From positions 1 through 41,558 of the forward strand of contig CALXLB010000071.1 in NCBI GenBank assembly GCA_944389085.1: a DNA stretch of 41,558 nucleotides, written 5' to 3'. The notes under the pieces are model-generated. The model was not told the origin of the DNA, did no database searches, and was given only the letters and a program-made list of their open reading frames with translations. Made by a program: the position numbers and the translations under genes. Shown here piece after piece: positions 17,544-26,340 of this stretch; the first letter of the stretch is position 1; the number at the start of each line of letters is the position of its first letter. The DNA is from an uncultured Spirochaetaceae bacterium. GTDB lineage: Bacteria; Spirochaetota; Spirochaetia; Sphaerochaetales; Sphaerochaetaceae.

Positions 17544-17628
17544 TAACCCTTTGAGGATAAGCTTGCAATCGATATTTTCGCTGTTCGGGTAAGTATGGTA
17601 CAAAGTATTATTAGAGCGGAGGCAATTC

Positions 17629-18174
17629 ATGGTCGTTCTTATCATCCTTCTTGTTGTGGCAATTATCCTTCTATGGGCTGTTTCATCATATAACTCACTG
17701 GTGAAACTCAGGAATAAAGGCGATGAGGCGGAAGCTGGAATCGATGCCCATCTGAAAGAGAGAGCGGACCTCATTCCAAATCTTGTAGAGACAGTGAAAG
17801 GATACGCTGTGCATGAGGAGGAGACACTCGATAGTGTCATAAAAGCACGCAACAGAGCTTCATCGCTTGAAGGGGCTGAGAGAATAAAAGCGGAAGGAGA
17901 GCTTTCAGGTGCGTTGAATAACTTGTTCGCAGTGGCTGAGAACTATCCGGATCTGAAAGCCAACCAGAATTTCATTGATCTGCAGGAGGAACTTGCCAGA
18001 CTTGAAGCCACACTCGCAAATGCCCGGAAGTACTACAATGCTGTTGTCAGGGAATATAATGACAGAATCATGGTTTTCCCTTCTTCTCTGATTGCTTCTC
18101 TCTTCCATTTCGGCAAGAGGAACTATATTGAGATCAATGAGATTGACAGAGAAAGGGTCAGCGTGAGGTTCTGA
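17629..18174 (+). CDS. lemA: LemA family protein
   Basis: This 181-residue protein has one N-terminal membrane helix (residues ~2-20, VVLIILLVVAIILLWAV), followed by the LemA coiled-coil core: YNSLVKLRNKGDEAEAGID, then LKERADLIPNLVETVKGYA and a C-terminal NARKYYNAVVREYN. The helical domain is predicted to lie outside the membrane. The molecular role of LemA is poorly defined. Its frequent partner in bacteria is a DUF2207 membrane protein, as here, where the next start overlaps the lemA stop as TGATG. GCGGAGG precedes the ATG. Confidence 0.92.
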   Translation: MVVLIILLVVAIILLWAVSSYNSLVKLRNKGDEAEAGIDAHLKERADLIPNLVETVKGYAVHEEETLDSVIKARNRASSLEGAERIKAEGELSGALNNLFAVAENYPDLKANQNFIDLQEELARLEATLANARKYYNAVVREYNDRIMVFPSSLIASLFHFGKRNYIEINEIDRERVSVRF

Positions 18175-19997
18175 TGAGGAGAGCTTTCCTTCTCTTCCTG
18201 CTTCTCCTCCCGCTTTTCCAGCTTGCTGCCAGAGCTGATATCACTAGCTATCATGTGGATATTTCCGTTGATAGTGCGAGAGATATGCATATCAGGGAGG
18301 AGATAACGCTGGAATATACAACACCATCGCATGGTTTTCTCCGTGATATCCAGTATCGTTTTGGAACACTCCGTGCCGGGGTTGAGAACATCGTCACATC
18401 TCCTCAGGCTGCAATCGAACGGGATAGGGATTATATCACGCTCCGTTTCGGGGACATGGAGCACCTTCTGACAGGTGGACCTTATGATTATTCAATTGAA
18501 TATGATTATTCCCTCGGTGGTGACAGCTATCCAGATTATGATGAGGTCTTTTACAATATAGTCACCCCTGAGGCCTGGGAATCGGGTATGGACAGCGTTT
18601 CTTTCTCTCTGTCTCTTCCATACCCTGTTGCTTCCGGAAACATCCATCTTACATATGGTCCATATGGGTCTGATTCACTATTGCCATTTGTTCTTTCTGA
18701 AGATGGGAGGACCATCAGCGGGAACTATCAGAACTTGCCATATGGCTATGGCATCACGATAAGAGTAGAGATGGAGGAGGGTTATTTCAATGAAGCTGAT
18801 ACTCCTTTCAACCCGCTGCTTCTTTCGTTTTCCATTTCTTTGATCCTCTCTCTTTGTATGGTCACAGCAACTGCTGTGATCTGGTACAGGAAGGGACGGG
18901 ATGAGAAGCTCATATTCCCTGTGCGCTTTGATCCGCCTGAGGGCCTGAATCCGATGGAAACCGGATTCCTGTATAACGGTGGTTTTGAGAACAGTGCTGT
19001 CTCCAGTATGCTCATTTACTGGGCAGACAGAGGCTTGATATCAATCAGCGAAGATGAAAAGCATGATTTTGCCATCACTAAACTTTCAGAGATTCCTGAT
19101 ACTGTTCCGGACTCTGAAAAACAGCTTTTCCAGGCTTTCTTTTCTTCTTCCTCCACCGTGGATGCCAGAACGCTGAGAGCGAGCGGCTTTCCTGCAAAGC
19201 TCTGCTCTGTCCGCAGAAGCCTGGAAGCTTCTTATACAGGGGATAAGGCCCTTGCAACTCCGGAGTCTGCCAGCCTGAGAAAGCTTGTGTCGAAACTTCT
19301 TGTCATCCCGGTTGTCCTGAATGCTGTTGCAACAACATTGGTTTTCCCAGGATTCATGACGCTGTTTGTCCTGATTCCTTCCCTTATGGCTTATTTTTCT
19401 TTTCAGAAAGCTGCCACAGACGCAGAACGCAGGATGAGAAGCAGTGGCTTCAGCCTCAGATTCTTCATGCCAGCTGTTTTCATGCTGGTCTTCCTGACAG
19501 TTTTCATAACAACAGCACTCTCATCTTCAGCTGTGTCTGTGCCCTTTGCTTTGATTGAGACTTCTGTCTTCCTGCTCTCTCTTCTTGTGTCGCTGTCTTT
19601 TGCTGTCGCAATCAGCCGGCGAAGTGCTTTCCTTGAGAGAGAGCTTTCTGAGATTCTTGGTTATCGTGAATTCATTGATAAAGTCGAAAAGGAGAGGATT
19701 GAGAAGCTGGCAGCCAGTGATCCGGAGTATTTTTATCACGTGCTTTCCTATGCCATGGCACTGGGGATTGATGAGAGCTGGACTGCCAAGTTCGAGGATT
19801 TTTATGTAGCACCTCCTCACTGGTATTCTGGTTCTGGAGATTGCTTTTTCATTGCAGGCTTCGGCCGGCGCTGGGACAGGATCTATTCATCTACGATTGC
19901 TCCGCAGAATCAGGCGAGGGGCGGTGCACGGACAGCAAGAGGTTCTTCAGGTTTCTCCGGCGGTGGGTTTTCCGGAGGAGGAGGCAGAAGCTGGTGA
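18174..19997 (+). CDS. DUF2207 domain membrane protein with Gly-rich tail
   Basis: This 607-residue envelope protein has an N-terminal signal peptide (residues 1-21, MRRAFLLFLLLLPLFQLAARA), a beta-rich extracytoplasmic DUF2207 domain (~22-205, including DITSYHVDISVDSARDM), a membrane helix near 215-238, a predicted cytoplasmic segment and a further cluster of helices at ~375-490. The C-terminus is the typical GFSGGGFSGGGGRSW tail. DUF2207 proteins usually pair with LemA, and the two probably form a membrane complex of unknown role. The TGATG junction with lemA and the GTGA junction with the next gene place it mid-operon. Confidence 0.9.
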   Translation: MRRAFLLFLLLLPLFQLAARADITSYHVDISVDSARDMHIREEITLEYTTPSHGFLRDIQYRFGTLRAGVENIVTSPQAAIERDRDYITLRFGDMEHLLTGGPYDYSIEYDYSLGGDSYPDYDEVFYNIVTPEAWESGMDSVSFSLSLPYPVASGNIHLTYGPYGSDSLLPFVLSEDGRTISGNYQNLPYGYGITIRVEMEEGYFNEADTPFNPLLLSFSISLILSLCMVTATAVIWYRKGRDEKLIFPVRFDPPEGLNPMETGFLYNGGFENSAVSSMLIYWADRGLISISEDEKHDFAITKLSEIPDTVPDSEKQLFQAFFSSSSTVDARTLRASGFPAKLCSVRRSLEASYTGDKALATPESASLRKLVSKLLVIPVVLNAVATTLVFPGFMTLFVLIPSLMAYFSFQKAATDAERRMRSSGFSLRFFMPAVFMLVFLTVFITTALSSSAVSVPFALIETSVFLLSLLVSLSFAVAISRRSAFLERELSEILGYREFIDKVEKERIEKLAASDPEYFYHVLSYAMALGIDESWTAKFEDFYVAPPHWYSGSGDCFFIAGFGRRWDRIYSSTIAPQNQARGGARTARGSSGFSGGGFSGGGGRSW

Positions 19998-20584
19998 ACG
20001 ATTTCCCTCTGCTTTTCCTCACATTCCTTTATGTTGTTATCATTCTGCTGTTTTCTTTTGTCCTTCGCCGTTTTCTTTCTGAAGAAGGTACAAGGAAGTT
20101 TGTCCACATAGCAGTATCCTTTACAGTCTTTCCTGTGATGCTGATAGAGTCTCCATTGCTGAGGTTCACAGGTCCGGTTGTCTTCATCATTGTCAATTTG
20201 ATACTTGGAAAACTCGGTGGAGGAAGGATTCTCGGCCTTGTGCTCTATCCTCTTTCCATGCTTTTGCTGCTTATAGCGGGAAGCGGAGATCTGTTATCGC
20301 AAGCTGCTATCATAACAGGTGTGCTGTCCATGGGATTGGGAGATGGCTCTGCAGCTCTTGCCGGGATGTGTTTTGAAAAAGGGAAGGGCGGAAAGAAGAC
20401 ATTTGCGGGGTCTCTCTGCATGGCTGTGGTTACTGCATTTGTCTTTCTGGCATTCTCATCGCTTCCCTGGTATTTATGCATATTATCTGCAGTCTGTGTC
20501 AGTTCCATTGAAGCTATAACACCATCAGGCTTTGATAACTTCACTGTTCCGGTTGCTGCGGCTGTACTTGCGGAGGTGCTATGA
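19994..20584 (+). CDS. Dolichol/phytol kinase-like membrane protein (CTP-dependent lipid kinase family)
   Basis: This ~196-residue integral membrane protein is related to Dgk1/Sec59/VTE5 lipid-alcohol kinases and more distantly to phosphatidate cytidylyltransferase. The N-terminal EEGTRKFVHIAVSFTVFPV corresponds to the family's RK..H segment. SMGLGDGSAALAG near residue 120 and KTFAGSLCMAV near 137 correspond to the conserved GD..A and K...GS motifs that bind nucleotide. The frame extends back to 19841, but that overlaps DUF2207; I chose the GTG at 19994, which overlaps the DUF2207 stop (GTGA). The partner gene is DUF92, the family of plant phytyl-phosphate kinase VTE6, which suggests a two-step phosphorylation of an isoprenoid alcohol (inference). 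Confidence 0.75.
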   Translation: MNDFPLLFLTFLYVVIILLFSFVLRRFLSEEGTRKFVHIAVSFTVFPVMLIESPLLRFTGPVVFIIVNLILGKLGGGRILGLVLYPLSMLLLLIAGSGDLLSQAAIITGVLSMGLGDGSAALAGMCFEKGKGGKKTFAGSLCMAVVTAFVFLAFSSLPWYLCILSAVCVSSIEAITPSGFDNFTVPVAAAVLAEVL

Positions 20585-21393
20585 GATCCTGGACGCTTTT
20601 TCTGGATTCGCTTCTACTATCTCTTCCTTTTCCGTTGAGAATAATATTGATTCTGCTGGTGATGGGAGTATCTGCCCTGATTGCATGGAAAATGAGATTC
20701 CTGACAAAAAGCGGCATACTCGCTGCTGCTGTACTGGGTTTTATCGTGATGTATCTGGGCTCTGTCTCGGGACTGGTTCTCTTTTTGTTCTTCTTTCTTT
20801 CATCTTCCGCTATAAGCCACATTATCCATCCTGATAAAGAACGGAAAGGCAGAAGACTGGCCCAGGTTGTGGCAAACGGTGCTCCTGCTGCTATCGCTCT
20901 TATTCTTTCCCATCTGTCTCTCTATCAGGAGGCCTTTCTTATTGCATTTGCCTCATGCATAGCTGAGGCAGAGGCTGATACGTTATCTGGAGAGATTGGT
21001 TCTCTCAGCCATCAGGATCCTGTGTCCATTGTTACGCTGACACGTGTCCCGAAGGGGATATCGGGGGGTGTTACGGTTCTGGGGCTGGCTGCAGGCGCCA
21101 TCTCTTCTTTTGTCATCGCACTGCTTTTCATGGGAACATTCGGCTGTTCTTTCTCTTCTCTCGTGATTATCGCTTCATCAGGTTTTCTCGGTTCTGTTTT
21201 TGATTCATTCCTGGGCGCAACACTTCAGGCAGCATATAGAAGAAAAGATGGAACACTGACAGAAGAGGAATACGAGAATGGGGAGAAGAATGAAAGGACA
21301 AGAGGAATAAGATGGATCGACAACGATGCAGTGAACTTCCTTTCAGGGCTTTTAGCATTCTCCATCTCGTCTGTCATGAGTCTTGTTCTTTAA
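20581..21393 (+). CDS. DUF92 (VTE6/TMEM19-like) membrane protein
   Basis: This 270-residue protein with about seven membrane helices has the DUF92 signature AEAEADTLSGEIGSLSHQDPVSI near residues 124-146, an acidic loop typical of the family. It is followed by VPKGISGGVTVLGLAAG, and near the C-terminus by WIDNDAVNFLSGLLA, also characteristic. The plant member VTE6 phosphorylates phytyl phosphate to phytyl diphosphate. Bacterial members are mostly uncharacterised. The ATGA overlap with the upstream dolichol/phytol-kinase-like gene argues that the two proteins act in one pathway, for example isoprenoid-alcohol salvage. Confidence 0.85.
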   Translation: MRSWTLFLDSLLLSLPFPLRIILILLVMGVSALIAWKMRFLTKSGILAAAVLGFIVMYLGSVSGLVLFLFFFLSSSAISHIIHPDKERKGRRLAQVVANGAPAAIALILSHLSLYQEAFLIAFASCIAEAEADTLSGEIGSLSHQDPVSIVTLTRVPKGISGGVTVLGLAAGAISSFVIALLFMGTFGCSFSSLVIIASSGFLGSVFDSFLGATLQAAYRRKDGTLTEEEYENGEKNERTRGIRWIDNDAVNFLSGLLAFSISSVMSLVL

Positions 21394-21398
21394 TGCTC

Positions 21399-21427
21399 TT
21401 GTCGGTTTTGCTGTTTGTTTATATCTT
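21399..21427 (+). promoter_or_regulatory. Probable groEL promoter
   Basis: TTGTCG (21399-21404), a 17-base spacer and TATCTT (21422-21427) form a plausible vegetative promoter 54 bases before the groEL start. No CIRCE-type inverted repeat (TTAGCACTC-N9-GAGTGCTAA) is visible in the 88-base gap. Confidence 0.45.
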
Positions 21428-21481
21428 ATCTGTTGGCAGTTTTTATTCTGCAATGAAGATTGAATAAGGAGATACATAGAT

Positions 21482-23113
21482 ATGGCAAAGCAGCTTCAGT
21501 TCAATGAAGAGGCTAGAAAGTCTCTTGTAAATGGTGTGGAGAAGATTTCCAAGGCAGTTATGACTACTCTCGGTCCAAAGGGAAGACTTGTCCTTCTCGA
21601 TAAGAAATATGGTGCACCTACAGTAACAAAGGATGGTGTTTCCGTAGCACGTGAGATCGAGCTTGATGATCCGTTTGAGAACATGGGAGCACAGCTCCTC
21701 AAAGAAGTTGCATCAAAGACAAATGATGTTGCTGGAGACGGAACAACAACAGCAACTGTCCTTGCATGGTCCATCACCAAGGAAGGAATGAAGAGCGTCG
21801 CTGCTGGTGTCAGCCCGATGGGAATCAAGAAAGGTATCGATAAGGCTGTCCAGGATGCTGTCAGCTGCATTAAGGGACAGGCAAAGATGATTCAGGATAA
21901 GGAAGAGATTGCACAGGTCGCTTCCATCTCCGCAAACAACGACAGGACAATCGGTGATGAGATTGCCAACGCAATGGACAAGGTCGGCAAGGATGGAGTC
22001 ATCACAGTAGAGGAGTCCAAGACTATCGAGACAACTGTTGATTTCGTAGAAGGTATGCAGTTCGACCGCGGTTATCTTTCCGCTTATTTCTGCAACAACA
22101 GAGATACCATGACAGCTGTCCTCGACAATCCTTACATCCTCATCTACGACAAGAAGATTTCCGCAATGAAGGATCTTCTTCCTGTTCTTGAGAAAGTCGC
22201 ACAGTCCGGCAAGCCTCTTCTCATCATCGCAGAGGATGTTGATGGCGAAGCTCTTGCAACACTCGTTCTCAATGCAGTAAGAGGAACTCTCAATGTTGTT
22301 GCTGTGAAGGCACCAGGATTCGGTGACAGAAGAAAGGCAATGCTTGAGGATATCGCAATTCTCACAGGTGGCCAGGTCATTACAGAAGAGCTTGGCATGA
22401 AGCTTGAGAATGCAGATCTCACAATGCTTGGAAGAGCAAAGAGCGTAAAGGTAGAGAAGGAGAATACGACTATCATCAATGGAGCCGGTTCTTCAGAGGC
22501 TATCCGTGACAGGATTGCTCAGATCAAGATGCAGATCGAGGATTGCACATCAGACTATGACAGAGAGAAGCTTCAGGAGAGACTTGCTAAGCTCGCTGGC
22601 GGTGTTGCAGTTGTCAATGTCGGTGCTGCTACAGAAGTTGAGCTCAAAGAGAAGAAGCATAGAGTCGAAGATGCCCTCAGCGCAACTCGTGCTGCTATTG
22701 AAGAGGGTGTAATCCCTGGTGGCGGTGTTGCTCTTGTTCAGGCTGTAAATCAGCTTCAGAAGACAGATCTTTCTGCTCTTACAGAGGAAGAGAAGGTCGG
22801 TTACAAGATTGTCATCCGCGCACTCGAGGAGCCTATCAGACAGATTGCAGAGAATGCCGGTGTCGATGGATCCATCATTGCAGATACATGCAAGAAGGAG
22901 AAAGCTGGTGTTGGCTTCGATGCTAATGCAATGCAGTGGGTAAACATGGTTGAGAGCGGAATCATTGATCCTGTGAAGGTTACAAGATCAGCTCTTCAGA
23001 ATGCAGCATCCATCGCATCTCTCATTCTCACAACAGAATGTGCTATCACAGATATTCCTTCAAAGGAGCCAGCAGTTCCAGCAAACCCGGGTATGGGTGG
23101 AGGAATGATGTAA
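21482..23113 (+). CDS. groEL: Chaperonin GroEL (Hsp60)
   Basis: This 543-residue chaperonin subunit forms a double heptameric ring that folds proteins with ATP and the GroES lid. Diagnostic parts are [32 protein letters not shown] with the ATP-binding Asp, [19 protein letters not shown] near residue 400, and the GMGGGMM tail. Length and motifs are normal. The start follows AAGGAG 12 bases upstream, within the GAATAAGGAGATACATAGAT leader. groES is not beside it, unlike the usual groESL operon, so the co-chaperonin must be elsewhere. It has its own probable promoter and a terminator. Its codon use looks biased as expected for a highly expressed gene. Confidence 0.98.
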   Translation: MAKQLQFNEEARKSLVNGVEKISKAVMTTLGPKGRLVLLDKKYGAPTVTKDGVSVAREIELDDPFENMGAQLLKEVASKTNDVAGDGTTTATVLAWSITKEGMKSVAAGVSPMGIKKGIDKAVQDAVSCIKGQAKMIQDKEEIAQVASISANNDRTIGDEIANAMDKVGKDGVITVEESKTIETTVDFVEGMQFDRGYLSAYFCNNRDTMTAVLDNPYILIYDKKISAMKDLLPVLEKVAQSGKPLLIIAEDVDGEALATLVLNAVRGTLNVVAVKAPGFGDRRKAMLEDIAILTGGQVITEELGMKLENADLTMLGRAKSVKVEKENTTIINGAGSSEAIRDRIAQIKMQIEDCTSDYDREKLQERLAKLAGGVAVVNVGAATEVELKEKKHRVEDALSATRAAIEEGVIPGGGVALVQAVNQLQKTDLSALTEEEKVGYKIVIRALEEPIRQIAENAGVDGSIIADTCKKEKAGVGFDANAMQWVNMVESGIIDPVKVTRSALQNAASIASLILTTECAITDIPSKEPAVPANPGMGGGMM

Positions 23114-23130
23114 TCAGACATCATTGAGAA

Positions 23131-23166
23131 AAGGCGGCAGGGCGTTTGCTTTGCCGCTTTTGTCGT
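23131..23166 (+). terminator. Terminator after groEL
   Basis: AAGGCGGCA (23131-23139) pairs with TGCCGCTTT (23152-23160) around a 12-base loop, followed by TGTCGTTTT. It is a good rho-independent terminator between groEL and the GNAT gene. Confidence 0.75.
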
Positions 23167-23182
23167 TTTCAGAGGGGTTATT

Positions 23183-23674
23183 ATGGAAATCAGAGCATAT
23201 AGGGAGGAAGATATCCCGCAGATGGTGGAAATCTGGAATGAAGTCGTAGAAGAAGGAAATGCGTTTCCTCAGGAAAATCCTCTCAGCAAAGAGGAAGCTG
23301 CCTCATTCTTCTCTTCTCAGACGCTCTCTTCCGTTGCAGTGGAGAATGGAAGGATAACCGGGCTCTATATTCTTCATCCGAACAATGTCGGTCGCTGCGG
23401 TCATATAGCTAATGCCAGCTACGCAGTCCTGCGTGCAGAGAGAGGGAAGCATATCGGAGAGGCTCTTGTCATAGATTCCCTTGTCCAGGCGAGAGAAAAA
23501 GGATTCCGTATCCTGCAGTTCAATGCGGTTGTCAGCACCAATATCCATGCCCGTCACTTATATGAGAATTTAGGATTCATTCCTCTTGGGACAATCAAAG
23601 GGGGCTTCAGGAAGAAAGACGGAAGCTATGAGGATATTGTTCCTTATTATAAGGAGCTGTCGTCAAAATGGTAA
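23183..23674 (+). CDS. GNAT family N-acetyltransferase
   Basis: This 163-residue acetyltransferase of the GNAT fold moves an acetyl group from acetyl-CoA to an amine. It starts MEIRAYREEDIPQMVEIWNE, typical of the phosphinothricin/amino-acid acetyltransferase branch. The acetyl-CoA site is seen at ERGKHIGEALV (the R/Q-x-x-G-x-G/A loop), and HARHLYENLGFIPLGT is the conserved C-terminal motif. The substrate is unknown. The gene stands alone between groEL and the convergent lipoprotein gene, with GAGGGG before the start. Confidence 0.85.
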   Translation: MEIRAYREEDIPQMVEIWNEVVEEGNAFPQENPLSKEEAASFFSSQTLSSVAVENGRITGLYILHPNNVGRCGHIANASYAVLRAERGKHIGEALVIDSLVQAREKGFRILQFNAVVSTNIHARHLYENLGFIPLGTIKGGFRKKDGSYEDIVPYYKELSSKW

Positions 23675-23703
23675 AAGATGCTTCCCTATGAAAATTATAG
23701 ATC

Positions 23704-23742
23704 TGAAAAAATATGTGGCTGAATGTAAATCCAGCCACATAT
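23704..23742 (-). terminator. Terminator of the G-tract lipoprotein gene
   Basis: ATATGTGGCTG (23711-23721) and CAGCCACATAT (23732-23742) form a perfect 11-bp stem. Read on the minus strand it starts 5 bases after the lipoprotein stop and ends in TTTTTT, a strong rho-independent terminator. It may also stop plus-strand transcription from the GNAT gene. Confidence 0.85.
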
Positions 23743-23747
23743 GTGAG

Positions 23748-25671
23748 TTACGCTTTTGATCCCTGAATTACAGCAATTATTTCATCATTCTGATTACGAA
23801 GGACCATGAAAACTGTAGATGGGGTACCTGTATTGTTGTCTTTTGTTGTTATGAAATATGCCCATGATGGGTCAAAAGGGGAGGCTATGTAAACATATTG
23901 CTCATTACCTACTGTAATTATATCTCCAGTCTGATTCTTGGAGACATCACCAATTTCTGGATGTTTACTTGTAATTCCAGTAATTGTGTTAAGTTTTACA
24001 GTATCTGATGTTTCTAGGTTATTCATCTCCCCGATTTTGGTACTGCTTGTAGCAGATGTCCCAACATAAGTGACCAGAGAATATCTTGCAATGATTTCTG
24101 CCTGATATACTTCATTCAGAAGACTAGAATCAATTGTGTATTTCAATGTTCCATCTTCTTTGTAGGTAAAGCTGCTGGTAGTAACTAAGTCTGATTTATT
24201 TGTTACAAGGTTTGCAGAATCAGTGACAGTGAAGTTGGCATTTGTATAAACATCTTTGCTTCCATCATCGGAGATATCACCTGCTTTGATATAACCAGTT
24301 ACAGAACCGCCATTGATATTGGAACATCCTGTCATGGTAAAGGAACTTATTTTTTCCAGATTGCTTCCATTGCCAACTGCCCATCCGACTTCACCGCCAG
24401 TGATTGTACCTTCATTCTTGCAGTTCTCCAGTGTTATTTTAATTTTATTTGTTGCACCGGATAACGAAATAATATTGCCACCAATAAACGGACTGATTCC
24501 CCAATGGGTTCCAGTTGAATCTATTATATCTACAGCATTGGTACAGTTCTTAAGAAGGATTTCTGTTTCTGTTATTCCAACACCTTCTCCTCCAACATCA
24601 TTGCTAAACCCAATATTACCGATAAATGGTGCTATGTTATTGCCGTCTGCAATGATTGTACCTTCAATTCTTACATTTTCCAGTGTTACAGGACCTGATG
24701 TACAGGCAATCAGAGTTTTTACATTTCCGGAGTTCCCGAAATCAAATGTTATGTTTTTGATAGAAGCATTGCTTCTCAATGATGTAAAGAGATTTGGAGA
24801 ATAATCTAATTCATCATCACTGCTATCACCAACTAGAATGATTGTATGGCCATTGCCGTCAAGATTACCGTTAAGATAACCAAGATTTCCGGAGTTATCT
24901 ATCGAGATATCATTACTTAACTGGAAATAAGTACCAGCAGGGGAGGAGAACATTGAAACAAGTTGTTCTGCATTGCTTATTGCATAAGCAGTTTCTTCTG
25001 ACTTTCCGTTCCCGCTGTCAAAGATACTTCCTTTTGAAAGATACTCAGAGATATCAACAGGCTGACCATTTGCGGTGATTGTGGTTCCTGAAGTGAATAA
25101 TGTGAAATCTGAGAAACCTGTAGCTGTAGGCCAATATCCATCTATAATTTGTCCCGTAATCGGTGTTTCGGGGACAGTGACTGTATATGGAACAGCTTCT
25201 CCTGAACCGTTTGTTACAACAATTGGATCTGTTGTGCTTACTGCGTACTTGGAGCATACATACGTATTGTCTGCTGTTTTTTCTCCGAAGATAGTTATGT
25301 GCAGTGTTCCCGTGCCGATTTCGTATTCTTCAAAATCTAAGAGGGCAGTGTTACGCTTTAAATCGAGATTTATTTCGTTTTCGGAGAAAGTTAAAGTCGC
25401 AGGTACAAATCCTGCTACAGAAACTTCACTTAGGATATTGGTGATTTTCTCGTTTAAATAATTACCTAAGTACCATATGACATTTGCAGTATGTTTCTGC
25501 ATTTGCTCTATTTCTGGATCTTCCTGAGTTTCTAGGTTTGTCGGTGGCAATAAAACCAGATTAGAGAGAGGACTGCAACTAATTAATACCCCCCCCCATA
25601 ATTAAGGCAAATATCCCATTTTTTAGTAATGTCCTACCGGAAGATTTAATCGACTTGTTGATTGATTTCAT
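23748..25671 (-). pseudogene. Surface lipoprotein out of frame at a G9 tract (probable phase-variable gene, OFF)
   Basis: The ATG at 25671-25669 has a strong CCGGAGGG, but with nine G residues at 25597-25589 its frame ends at TAT TAA just past the tract. With 7 or 10 G the frame enters the 600-codon ORF and gives a classical lipoprotein signal: basic MKSINKSIKSSGRTLLKNG, core IFALIMGG, then lipobox VLISC. The mature protein (~625 aa, CSPLSNLVLLPP...) has an Asn/Thr-rich, beta-helix-like body (NDISIDNSGNLGYL, LDGNGHTIILVG, ASIKNITFDFG, KNCTNAVDI). That pattern suits a surface adhesin or parallel beta-helix. The long ORF itself has no good start: its first codon is TTG without a ribosome binding site. 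I infer slipped-strand switching; decay or sequencing error are alternatives. Confidence 0.8.
25589..25597 (-). repeat. Homopolymer tract G9 (coding strand) inside the signal peptide
   Basis: Nine consecutive C on the plus strand, read as G9 in the lipoprotein gene, encode glycines in the hydrophobic core of the signal peptide. Lengths of 7 or 10 put the gene in frame; 8 and 9 do not. The length and position are those of known contingency tracts in other bacteria. Confidence 0.85.
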
Positions 25672-25867
25672 TTTTCCCTCCGGTAGTAATGTACAACTTC
25701 TTAGTAATTAGTTTAAGAAAATCAGGTGAGGTATTTGCAATTTTCCTTGTTTGTTGTTTTATTGCTTGTTTTCATATCTGGACTGATGCTGTCAGATATT
25801 CCGGAAGAAATAAAAGTATGAACACCCCAGTCTTACCTTCATTATTTCGGCTGCATTCTGCTTTGCC

Positions 25868-25897
25868 TTGACGGTAGTTGTTCTTAGATGCTACTTT
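25868..25897 (+). promoter_or_regulatory. Probable promoter of the yajC-secDF operon
   Basis: TTGACG (25868-25873) with an 18-base spacer to TACTTT (25892-25897) lies 32 bases before yajC. The -35 is a close match and the -10 is weak. The rest of the 258-base gap between the lipoprotein start and yajC shows no gene that I trust. Confidence 0.45.
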
Positions 25898-25929
25898 TCG
25901 GGTATTACGTACTGAGAGGTTGAAAAGAA

Positions 25930-26337
25930 ATGCAGGGTCAGATGACTACTACTATCATTACATTCGTACTCATAATTCTTATTTTCTATTTCCTTATCAT
26001 CAGACCTCAGAAGAAGAGGGATAAGGAGACTAAGGCTATGCTTGCTGCCATGAAGAAGGGCGATAGGGTTGTTACTATCGGTGGTATTCATGGAACGATT
26101 GTTACTGTCAAGGATCAGACAGTTGTCGTCAAAGTTGATGATTCTGCACGCATTGAGTTCTCTAAGAGTGCTATCTCTTCTGTAGTTAACAAGGATGCTG
26201 CAAAGACTGCCCCTAAGAAGGTGGAAGCAAAGGCAGAGGAGAACAAGACGGAAGAAGTAAAAGCTGCTGAGAACAATGGCGAGGCTGGTGTTATCGGAGC
26301 AAAAGACAGCGCGGAGACTGAGAAAAAGGACGAATAA
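25930..26337 (+). CDS. yajC: Preprotein translocase subunit YajC
   Basis: This 135-residue single-span inner-membrane protein associates with SecDF at the Sec translocon. A membrane helix at residues ~6-25 (TTIITFVLIILIFYFLII) is followed by RPQKKRDKETKAMLAAMKKGD and DRVVTIGGIHGTIVTV, the hallmark YajC region. The C-terminal ~40 residues are a Lys/Glu/Ala-rich tail longer than in E. coli. The start has only a weak ribosome binding site (GAGAGG 11 bases away); an ATG four codons in is an alternative. secD follows after 3 bases, so the three subunits are co-expressed. Confidence 0.94.
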   Translation: MQGQMTTTIITFVLIILIFYFLIIRPQKKRDKETKAMLAAMKKGDRVVTIGGIHGTIVTVKDQTVVVKVDDSARIEFSKSAISSVVNKDAAKTAPKKVEAKAEENKTEEVKAAENNGEAGVIGAKDSAETEKKDE

Positions 26338-26340
26338 GAC

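Noticed and set aside
25662..25871. A 69-codon plus-strand ORF with a hydrophobic segment upstream of yajC
   Set aside because: It overlaps the start of the lipoprotein gene, lacks a ribosome binding site and has no family resemblance; it more likely reflects AT-rich non-coding DNA.
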